The notes under the pieces are model-generated. The model was not told where the DNA came from. It saw only the letters and a program-made list of their open reading frames with translations, and made no database searches. This document shows, one piece after another, positions 38,301-48,100 of a stretch of 64,000 bases of DNA. The position numbers and the translations under genes are program-made. Every line of letters starts with the position of its first letter. Positions within the stretch are counted from its first letter, which is position 1. This stretch comes from Brachionus manjavacas (taxonomy: Eukaryota; Rotifera; Eurotatoria; Ploima; Brachionidae). The stretch is from NCBI GenBank assembly GCA_019054805.1, contig JAHQIY010000001.1, positions 10,554,501 through 10,618,500 on the forward strand, in the 5' to 3' direction.

Positions 38301-41300
38301 TTTGGCCACAAATTTGAAGTGAGGGGTTCTAGTCACATAATATGTAAGGCTGGTAGATCGGTAAAAAAAAAACGGTTCTAAACCGGTTAAAATATTAATC
38401 GGTTATAAATCAAAGCCGGTTAATGTAGCCGGTTAAAATATTGAAACCTGTTTCAGACCCGATTACAATTTATAACCAAATTTAGTTAACCAAAGGAACA
38501 TTAATATTTTGAGTTAAATGTTTATATTTTTTTTTAATTAAATTTTTAAAAATTATGCAAAAAATTCATCCTTTTTTCAATAGACTTTTTAGCAAAATTT
38601 TGATTCAAATCAAATAAAAAGGTTTGAGAAGAATCTTTTTATGATCATCTAAATTGAAAAACAAGATATGCAAGTGAAGTTTCTGAGTATTTAAAAAATT
38701 CAAGGGTTGAAAATTGCACGGATTTTGAGCCAATTAAATGATGGTCGAAATCAAATTTAAATTTTATAAAATTAGTAGCAAAAGACTACTTGAGCATAAG
38801 TCCCTCAAGTGTTCCATCTGAACAAACTTTTTCGGCTGGTGGACTTTTCGTTACAAAAGATAGAACTTCTTTAGACCCGAAAAGTTTAAAAAATTTGATT
38901 TGCCTAAATTCATGGAAACGAAAAAATTTATTGATTTTGTTTAATAACTTTTATTTCTTGTTTAAGCTTAAAGATTTATCAATAAAGTTTTTATCTAAAA
39001 TTTTTTTAAATTTTTTTATTCATAAATCCGGTTAAGACAAACTTTAACCGGTTATGTAGCCGGTTAGAATTTATAAATCGGTTCCGTAACCGATTAAAAT
39101 TTTTAACTGGTTACGGGACCGGTTTAAGATGTCTAACCGAACTACCAGCCCTAATAATATGTGACCGAAAAATATAACTATAGATCCAAAAAGAATTTTA
39201 AATGAATTCAAATATGGTTTAATTTTTTGTGTTTGAATTACAATATGTATCCAATGTTGAAATAACATTGAAAAAGTGCGATGTTTCAAATATTTTTTTC
39301 AGTTTCAAAAAAAAAATAATTTTAAGTTGAAATTGCAAGCATTTTCACATTTGAAATTAAACTCATTAGTGAAATAGAATTAGTTTAATTTTTATTTTGA
39401 AATTTGAAAAAAATATTGAAAATTCTTTTATAATTTTTAAATAATCCATTGATTTTTTTTCCCGAGCAAATGCTACTTCAGACTAAAAACATATGAAAAT
39501 ACTAAAAATATAGTTAAATAATATAAAATAAAATAAATAAAAAGAATAAAAATGAAAAAAAAATAGATAAATAATTCATTTAGATTAAATTTTATATTCA
39601 ATCATTAAAAAACTGGATCTAGTAGGTTAGGTGGACCAAAGTTCACTTATTATCCGAAAAATTCTTGTTTTTAGGTTTTGTGAACTATTGGTTAACCCAA
39701 TTTTTTTATTCAAAATAGAATTAGACGAACAATTTTTAGATTATGAGAACAATTTGAATAGAGCTTTTTAATAGAATGCCTAATTTTCGAAACTGAAAAT
39801 AAAAAATTAGTTATTAATTTTTTGTTTTTTTTAATTTGAAGGAGCTTTAGAAATAGCATTTGCTCTGATCTGTTTGACTTGGTATTTTCCTTTCAATACC
39901 CAAAATGCACGTTTTACTTAAATCTTTGACTTATTCTTTCTATCTTATTTTTTTTATTATTATTACTTAAGCTTTTTTCTAAATAGATGAAAAAAACTCA
40001 GAATAGTTCAACAATTTTTTTTTATAGGTCAAGTTCATAAAACCTAAGAACAAGAATTGTTCCATTAACAGATGAACCATAGTTTATCTAATTGACAAGA
40101 CCCAAAAGATTTTGTTTTTTTCTTATTAAATTTTGACATTGATGATAATTGACTTTCGTTTAGTGCATTTTACTAAAATGCAATTGAGTATTTGTTGAAT
40201 AAATACTCAATTTATGAAAAATGTAAAACAGAGCGTTTGTAGTTTTTTAAACTACAAATATTATATTAAGGATCATTATATCACAAATCCAAAGTCAAAA
40301 TTTATAAAAAAAAAATAAGTTTTTCATGTTTGCAATATTAACTTAAAATTATTTTTTTTTTGAAACTGAAAAAAATATTTGGAAGATCGTACTTTTTCAA
40401 TGTTATTTCAACATTGGATACATTTTGTAATTCAAACACAAAAAATTAAACCATATTAAAAAAAATTTTTTTAGAATGAGTTGGACTTTTAATAATTTCT
40501 GAATGAATGGATAGAGATCTCTGTTTTGGTCTTATTTTGAAATTGTTTTTATTTTTTAAGAACATCAGCGTTAGGATTAAAATACCATATAAAAAGTAAA
40601 TCAAAAAAATTGACACATACGAAAAAATTTCTAAACAAAATTGTAAAAAGATAAACCAACATAAATCATTTTTGTGAAATGTATGATCATTTTTTCTTTA
40701 TTCTTTTTATTTTCTGTTACCAACACATAATTAACTTTAAATAACTTTTAATATATTTCCAAGAATAATAATTTTGTTTTGCTTGGCTGCCACTTTTAAG
40801 ATACTGCTGTTTTTACATGCTAGGTAATTTGTTGTAGAGCTTAATCAATATTTGTATGAAAAATACTAATTTTAAAATTTAAATTTTTTTTAATAATTTT
40901 ATATATTTGTCATTTTTTTGTATTAAGTTTGGAAAATAATTTGTGTTGTTAACATTAGACATGGATCAAAACTAGACTAATTTAGACTTAATTTAAAAAA
41001 AAATTATGTGTTGGCCGCATTTTATTTAAATCATTTAATGTTTTAATAATTCTTTTTGATAAATAATTTTAAGTTTATATGTCATTCACAGAAAATTTAT
41101 TTATTTTTTTTAATTCTTTTATATTTTTTTTTTATTTTTTTTTTATTTTTTTATGGTATTTTAATCCTGACAGAGAATAACAATATTTAATCAACCAAAT
41201 TTCTATAATGATCAATTTTTCGTCAATTAAAACTTCAGTTCTAGACGCGCCTTGGAAGAAAATCTAGTAACATCAGTAGAAAAAAGACCATCTATTTGCT

Positions 41301-42497
41301 ATATCTAGTAAAAATATTTAGATGCAAAATTTAGACTCCTCTTAACCTCGATAAAGAGTCTTTTAATATGCCGAAGATTTTAACTTCATTACAATCATTT
41401 AAAAAATGAAAATTATTTTAATATATTTGTGAATAGAGACTAAAACGTATTCGTAACTTTGATGCAATTCTGTTTTTTTTTTTTTTAATTTACTTAGCTT
41501 TAAATAATTTTATTTTTCAATTTATCTAAGGGTCCTATATTCAATCAACTTTAATTTATTTTGATTTTTTTAGCATTATTAAAATCTTTTATTTAAAAAT
41601 AAAAAAGATATCTTTAGTGTTTTTTATTATTAAGCTTAAAATAAGCACGGTTTACATTAGAAACACAAAAATGCTGTTCAGTTAAGAAACAATAAAATTA
41701 ATTATTTTGATTAAAATAGATTGAGACTAATAGAGGAAGTCAGATAGCATATTTGTTCAGATTGCCTTTTGCAAGTGGCAATGTCTTTTCAGCAGCTATG
41801 TTGGACACGTTATTGTATCAGAATTTTGTAAAGAACTATTTGATCAGCTTCGTTCGACTTATGCTTGGAATTGATCAAGCCACTGGTTCAGGATCTTTGT
41901 CTAGTGTAAATTTAAATTTTCTAATAAAAAAAAGTTATTTTATTTTAAAAGAGGAAAATAACATACAAAGACTCTTGGGTTCGTACTTACGGTATTTTTT
42001 TTACAAAAAAAATATAAATTTCTTTGTTAATTTTCTAAAAAGGTCGACTCTATCAGTATCTTTGTTCGACTACAAACGAGATTCCGATCGGAGTTTATAG
42101 AACAGATCCCATACCCAAAAGTGTACAACATGAATCGACTAACAAAAAACTTATGATTTCAAAAAACGATATAGAAACCATGATAAAAACTCGGTTAGAG
42201 TATCTTAATATAGATAAAACACTAGGTAAAGATTTTCTCTAATTTTGAAATGAGCATTTCTTTTTTTTTTAAGATTCGAATGAAGAACCTGAAGAATTTT
42301 CTTATGTGATTATAAATCCATCATATGATTTTAATCTAAAGAATGGAGATATAATGTAAGTATATTTTGTAATTTGCACTTGATTTTCAAATTTATTTGT
42401 TGCATAAATTTTATTTTTCATTTAAAGATTTTTGATAAAACCGGCGAACATAAACCAAGAAAATGAGAGAAATAACTTTTTTGCAAATTTAGATTAA
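29398..42497 (+). CDS. KCNT: Sodium-activated potassium channel Slo2 (KCNT/Slack family), complete 22-exon gene
   Basis: Exons: 29398-29486, 29591-29670, 29723-29816, 29884-29901, 29954-30016, 31987-32095, 32144-32218, 32272-32450, 32534-32717, 32768-33242, 35679-35787, 35843-35992, 36041-36318, 36365-36461, 36514-36792, 36844-37050, 37102-37213, 41744-41905, 41952-41991, 42043-42225, 42274-42355, 42428-42497; 3135 nt, 1044 residues, phases consistent. Domains: [17 protein letters not shown]1 in exon 3, S2 in exon 6, [14 protein letters not shown], pore filter STVGYGD (about residues 265-271), RCK1 from [20 protein letters not shown] to [11 protein letters not shown] and [17 protein letters not shown]2 (exons 15-18) with [17 protein letters not shown] and [13 protein letters not shown], and a short C-terminus. 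The S4 region lacks the Kv arginine ladder, as in the family. Expected role: Na+-activated plasma-membrane K+ channel. Introns 10 and 17 are swollen by transposons. Confidence 0.95.
29884..29901 (+). CDS. KCNT: Putative 18-nt microexon 4 of Slo2
   Basis: Between exon 3 (ending with two codon bases) and exon 5 (needing two), only a short exon keeps frame. Using the AG at 29882-29883 and the GT at 29902 gives 18 nt coding NLPNV plus split codons, joining DSLDPK to SYKCWNKTK. The alternative AG 11 bases upstream would break the frame. It encodes part of the S1-S2 extracellular loop. The call rests on phase only. Confidence 0.6.
   Translation, partial: KFAQC
33790..35450 (-). mobile_element. 5'-truncated, internally deleted CR1/Jockey-type LINE, antisense in Slo2 intron 10
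   Basis: Minus-strand order: end of an apurinic-type endonuclease ([26 protein letters not shown], the SDH-x-x-I motif), a linker (ORF 35340-35023), reverse transcriptase (ORF 35057-34635) with [36 protein letters not shown] and FADD, then a thumb segment (34431-34222) with [18 protein letters not shown]. The 3' end at about 33797-33830 is AATCTGAAGGAGCTTTAGCT then CGGCACAGATAAA and an AAATAAATAA tail. The N-terminal endonuclease half and the RT fingers are missing, and frameshifts and stops follow, so the copy is inactive, though its RT core is unusually well preserved. Confidence 0.85.
37862..39187. mobile_element. MITE with 8-bp TSD, split by an inserted hAT remnant (Slo2 intron 17)
   Basis: AAAAAGAA flanks the element on both sides (37854-37861 and 39188-39195). 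The ends GGGTCTATAGTGATA and the complement of TATAACTATAGATCC form imperfect inverted repeats. Removing the nested element at 38345-39153 with its duplicated target leaves about 509 bp with no ORF. The right half is short because the inner element inserted near it. Confidence 0.75.
38345..39153 (+). mobile_element. Internally deleted hAT transposon retaining the dimerisation domain
   Basis: Target duplication ATAATATG at 38337-38344 and 39154-39161; termini TAAGGCTGGTAG and complement TAGGGCTGGTAG. Both ends carry repeated AACCGGTT-like subterminal motifs, at least five on each side, the kind of site hAT transposases bind. The plus strand at about 38760-38935 encodes [35 protein letters not shown] and [13 protein letters not shown], the C-terminal hAT dimerisation region. 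The rest of the transposase is deleted and no stop-free long frame remains. It is nested in another MITE. Confidence 0.9.
39211..40457. repeat. Large inverted repeat with 132-bp arms in Slo2 intron 17
   Basis: Arms 39211-39342 and 40326-40457 are reverse complements with only scattered mismatches (for example TCCAATGTTGAAATAACATT against AATGTTATTTCAACATTGGA). The loop holds a second, weaker inverted pair (about 39610-39700 and 40010-40105, GGATCTAGTAGG against complement GGGTCTTGTCAA) and opposed copies of the LINE tail (CGAGCAAATGCTACTTCAG near 39463; GGAGCTTTAG...GCATTTGCTCTG near 39838). No clear flanking duplication. A fold-back transposon or nested insertions could explain it. The transcript could fold into a long hairpin. 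Confidence 0.75.
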
Positions 42498-43234
42498 TAC
42501 ATCTTATGGTTTTGATTCAATTAAATATTTAATGAATAAAATTAATTTAACTGCATATTTATGAGATTATAATTTATTTTTTAATCAAAGCTTCAGTAAA
42601 TAAATTTTAAAATTTAGAATTTAAAAATTAAACATATTTTAAACAAAAAATCCATCAAAAAAAAAAAATTTAAATTTAATTAGATTTTTTTAAAATTATT
42701 AAAACTATTAATAAAAAATAAAAATATTTAACAAAACTATTTTTAATTTTTTTTAAAGAATTTAAAAAAATATTATCAAGAAATATTTTTAAAATCTCGA
42801 TCTTTTGTGATCAAAGAATTTATTAATGTTTTAAATTTTCTAGTTAACTGCTAAAAGTTTTTGTTTTTTTCAATTCATTAGTAAATTTATCATATAAAAA
42901 AGTAAAAAGGCATAGTGAAAATTACTCTCAACACTTTTGATTAGATTGGTTGTTTTTTAACCTACAGTCATGGGCATTCACAGTCCTGAACATTCATGAG
43001 CGATCATGTTCATTTTCTTTCGCAAATTTTCATTATTTTTAAGTCAATATTTATTTAAAAATAAAAAAAATAGACAAAAAGAAACCAAGTTTCTTGGTAT
43101 AAGTTAGTAAAGAATCTGCTCAAATGAAATTGATATTGTCAATTACAGTTGCAAAAAAACGTCAACAAGGGTCATCCGAGCAAAAAACAAAGAGTGGTTA
43201 AAATGAAAAGTAAACTATAAATGAAAGTTAAAAG

Positions 43235-43750
43235 CAGGCTTGTTTTTAAGTCAAAGTTATGACTTTAATAAAAATTTTTTTTTTTAAGTCACATATATTT
43301 GTATTCATAAAAAAAATATTTCTATAATTTTTTGTTTGTTGGAGTCACGTAATTAAGTGACTCAGGAGTCACACAATCGACAAGGTCCAAATTTTCTGAT
43401 TTTCTGGCTGAAGAACGAAATAAAGCCAAATAAGTCAGGGAATTTTCAAAATTTTGGTCAATGTTAATGAAGGACCAATTTTAACTCAGCCAAATAGAAA
43501 GGTGAAATGGGTGTTAAAATCAAGACTTAAAATTTTTTTTTAAAGACTTCAACAAACTTTAAATACAACTTTATTTTTCAATTAAAAATTCTCTGATCAC
43601 AAAAAAATTCCTTTTTAAATTTAAAGCCATCTCATTTCTAGATATGATATCTTTGGTCACACACTCGACACGACTCTAATAAGTGCTCAAAGCAAAATAT
43701 TATGTCATTGACTTGACTTGACTTAAGACTTGTGACTTAAAAACAAATCT
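43235..43750. mobile_element. 516-bp hAT-type MITE (TTGACTT family) with 8-bp TSD
   Basis: GTTAAAAG occurs at 43227-43234 and 43751-43758, an exact duplication. Termini CAGGCTTGTTTTTAAGTCA and the complement of TGACTTAAAAACAAATCTG are inverted repeats, and CAG...CTG ends with 8-bp duplications are typical of hAT elements. The interior repeats AAGTCA/TGACTT words. It is the longer sibling of 63150-63497. Confidence 0.85.
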
Positions 43751-44869
43751 GGTTAAAAGCTATCTGAAATAACATAAAAAAGACGATTTCGCCTCAAAAC
43801 AATTAAACGAAATTTTTCATTCTCCTTTTTTTACAAACATTTTTACTTATTTTAATAAAATTTTATAAAATAAAATTTGGAGATCAAATCATTAATTTCT
43901 GCTAACATTTCTTATTAAATTAGGTGATCATTTCAATTATTTTTTAGAGATCTTTTGATTAATTTAAGATATCAAGAATAATTAAATTATGTTATCAACA
44001 ATTTTTAGAGATCATTTAAATATATCCAAAATTCTTTATGAAATATAAATGGTAATTAAAGTAAACAAGTAATTATTTTTAGAAACATAGATATTAAATT
44101 CTTTATTTAATTTAAATTATTTTTTTTGCTCCCTTCATATAAAAAAATGCTTAATGATATAAAAATCACGAATAATTTCTTAATAAAATAATTTTAACAT
44201 GTTTGAACTTGAAATTATAAAGAATTTTTTTAAGGAATTTGCTATCTAATCTTATTCAATTAAAATTTAATAATAAAAAAAAATACATTTATAGGTCTTA
44301 AAAGAATTAGAATTCTGATAATTTAAGAATTTTTCCTAAATTGTCAAAATTAATTCATTGTTGCTTCCCGTGGTAAAAAGTTAAATTTAAAATCACCATT
44401 TTTTATCTTTTAAACAAAATTACAGAAACTTTAATGTATACTACTAAAAAGATAGGTAATTTTGCATAACTAAACTCCAGAAAAGTGTTAAGATTCCGTT
44501 ATTGTTAGTAAGCCAAGACCAAGAAGAAAAAAAAAAGCAGTCAACGAAAATTTAAAGACTTTTTGAAGACTTTTAAAAGATCTTTAAAAATTCTTCATAA
44601 GTTCTCGATTTTTAATAGAAATCTAGAAAAGAAGTGCTTAATTAAATTAGAATTAACTTAAAATCCTTTTCTTCAACCAAAAATAATAATCTAAACATCA
44701 CTGGGATTTTTTTATCAAATCTCTGGTTATTTAAGCTATACTGATATTTGCATCTGAATTCGGAAAGACTGCAAGAAAAAAAAAAAAATTTAGTAAAGTG
44801 ATCTTTCAAAAATCTCTGATAATTATTTAGAGAAAATTCGTTCAAAGCCTTTATTTACTTATTTCAATT

Positions 44870-44972
44870 TGTCTATTTTAATTTTAATTTGTTATACTTT
44901 ATTTTTTTTTTAATCTGTAGGAGTTTTAGCTTGGCAAAGACAAACAAATAAATAAATAAAAAAATAAATAAA
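44870..44972 (+). repeat. LINE 3'-end tail
   Basis: AATCTGTAGGAGTTTTAGC then TTGGCAAAGACAAA, followed by (AAATA)n. Same signature as 3690-3760 and the 3' end of the LINE at 33790; a strongly 5'-truncated copy. Confidence 0.6.
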
Positions 44973-45164
44973 AATTTTAATATTAAAAATATTTTATTGC
45001 TCTGAACAAATTTAAAGAAAAAATAAAATTAAAACAACTTCGAAACGGATAAAAATTTGCATTGAACAAGCAAATAATGTTTGGCATAGGTTAAAGATAC
45101 AAATTACAAAAAAATGCATATTCTAAATTTAATTAATAGTTATCAGAATAAACTGATTTAAAAA

Positions 45165-48100
45165 TTATTTGCTTTCTTTTTCGCCTATACTGGTTGACGA
45201 GCTGGATTTGTTTGAAATTTTTGCAACGCATTCATTCTCATCAGCGATGGAACATTCAAAATCTTTACTTGGTTCAATCAAAAACAAATTGTGAGATATT
45301 TGAACCCTTTTCTTTAAATTTTCCGAACCATTATCTCTCAATTCGGAAGGGTTCAAATTAACCCATATATTAAGACTTGATCTTTTTTGGCGGCTAGCTA
45401 TTCGATTCAAACGAGAGTCGGATTTAAACTTTTTAAATCTGACTTGAGAACTGCTGAGGCTCTTATCTCTAATCGAGTTTAGTAAATATTTTTTCATCAT
45501 TGCCTTCAAATTTTTGGCTTTTTTTGTAAAATTTTTACTACTATCTGACTTGGACAGCTTGTGCAATCGATCAATGCTGTCGGCCAGTTGATTATTATCA
45601 TGATGTTTTAAATTCGATTTCTTGAATTTAGGATCATAAAAAACTCTTTGACCGATTGAGTCTCTGTACCAAAATGATTCTTGGTCGTTGCTTAGTCCTT
45701 GATCAAAAATAATCTTGTTTTTTCTTAAAGTTGATAATGTATCATTTATTTGTTTGCTAATGATTTCTTGTTGTTGGCGAAGTTTCCTCAATCTGGTCTT
45801 ATCTTCGTTTGAGAGTTCTTCATCTTCGCTGGTGTTTTGTTCGTCTTGAAAATTCGGAGCCGTTGTATCCAAATATCTTGCTTCTCCCATATTTGACCTC
45901 GCCAAAACAGCCTTGGCCCTACGGTCAAAATTTTTTTTATCATTATGTACACTAGGAATTACGCTAGGCTCATAAGAACCAGTACGGAACAGAAATTTTT
46001 CTTTTTGATAAAAATTTTTGCCAGAATTATCCATCAATAACTTCATATCAACCGAGTAGGCTGTGAGGAATTTATCAAATTTCGAACCAATATCATCCAT
46101 CTTAATATGCAAAAAAAATTTCAAAATACTTTTTTTCTATGTTTAAAAATGTTTAAAGTAGCAATTAAAAAGCATGGCATCGTGAATTCTAAAAACTCTT
46201 TTTTTATTTAGGTCTAAAGATATTTCTGTCAAATTTTTATTTAATTATTTATTGTTAAGTTAACCTCCATTGAAGGAGAAAGAGAATATATAAAAAAAAG
46301 AAAAAAAAAAAAGTTAAATATAAAAAAAGGTAAAAAAAAACTATTTCACTATAAAACTATAAACTATTTCTGTCAAATATATCAGCTGATAAAAACTTTG
46401 AACCATCCAAGTAAAGTATCTGCAAAATTCAGCTACTCTACAAAACACTAAATGCACAAGCAAATTATTAAACCTAAATCACAGAGTTATTGTAATTGGA
46501 AACAAAGTTTGTATCATCTGATACATTTGGAAGAACTAGTTTTAGACCTAAATTAAAAAAAATTATTTCACTTTTACAATTTTTTAGCTCTTATTTTCAA
46601 AATTCATAACTTCAAAAGAATTATAGTTTAAATTTTAAATTTATATTCTTTTTTTTCAGATTTTGATTCATTTAAAGTTTATTCATTTAAATTAGATACC
46701 ATTCTTTGAAATTGAATGCAAAATCAGAAAGGAGCTGCTTCCCTTTAACAAAATTGTTTGCTTTTCTAACGAAAGAAAGAAAAAATTTTGAATAAAAAAT
46801 TATTTAATTTTTTTTTTTAAATTTAGTTAAATTTTCGATTTGAAAATTTATTTCATAAGATCACTTCCTTAGGTCCTATTTTTTTTTCAATTAAAATATC
46901 ATGAAACTGTTTAAATATATTTATAACTTTCTAACTACATTTCGAATTTTTTTTGATTTTTTTGGCAACTTTTGGAAAAATATGCTTTTTAAAAAAATCT
47001 ATAAACCATACTTGTCTTTCAATTTTTACAACTCTTGATGCCAACGATACACTACATGAATCGTAGCAGTCTTTAGATTTGGTAGAACCGAGTATTTTGT
47101 CAAGTCTTGAGTACAATTTTATTAATTTTTATTAGAAATTTAAAAAAATTTAATTTATTTTACCTAAATTGTAGAGTTTTAATCCTAGCGAGCATGTCCA
47201 AATTCCCAGCAGAATATTGTTCGATCACATCTGTGACATCATATGGCCTCAGTGCCTCTTTAAATTTGCGTCTCGCCACAAAATAGTTGATTTTTCTAAT
47301 AGCCCTGATAACATTTTTTTGCTGAATGCTCAATTGGGGCTTGTTGTTTTGATGATTGCCATGGGATGTTCGGTGACTGTCGGAACCGATCAGTTCCTCA
47401 TTTTCAGCCTTGTAGTTTGAATTGAATTCGCTGAAAAAATTCAAAGTCCTATGAGCAAACGATGATTTTATGGGCGCTACTTTGGCATGTTCGTTCTGAG
47501 ATCTAGAGGAAACTTGTTGTAATGCTATAACAAACGAGTCGTTGGATCTATTTCCTGTGTGCTGATAATCGTTGGTTGGCGAATCGCTCTCCGGGTTCAA
47601 AGTCTCAGGACTGGGAGAAGATACCTGACTATTTGGAGCATTATAAGTGTAAACACTAGTTTGGCTGTTGAACAAGCCTGGAATCACAATTGCATCTCTT
47701 CTAGCCTGTAGTATTTCCACGTTGTTTCCCGAATAGGGCAACTGGACCAGTGAATTAGTCTTAATGTAACTTTTGTTTTCGTTGAATGGTTTTTCGGAAA
47801 GTGGCGGCGTTCGCCGCTTTAAACTAGTCACTCTGTTCAAAAAAGAATTGTTGCTAATGTACGGCTTTGCCAAATTAGCGATCGAGTACTCAGGTATGTT
47901 GGGTGGCTGGCTAAGTGATGGTAAAATTGACTGGTTTTGGTTGGCTACTGCTTTTTGGTGAATTTTCCATGTTGCCACGCTCATTGAGTTCGGGTCGGCC
48001 GCATAACAGCGCCACAAACTCTGTATAAGTCGAGCTGCTGGCGCTCTGCGGCGATTCAAGTGCTTTTGTCGTTGCATAGCTTGGACTTTGAGAGCAAAAC

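Larger units (their letters stand above)
42498..45164. other. Spacer between the convergent Slo2 and KCNQ genes
   Basis: AATAAA lies at about 42535, soon after the Slo2 stop. The rest is AT-rich DNA with one MITE (43235-43750) and one LINE tail (about 44870-44970). No gene was recognised. Confidence 0.55.

Noticed and set aside
39614..40102. Inner inverted pair as a separate transposon
   Set aside because: The flanks (AAAAAACT and AAAAGATT) do not form a target duplication and the arms are weakly matched, so the boundaries are not supported.
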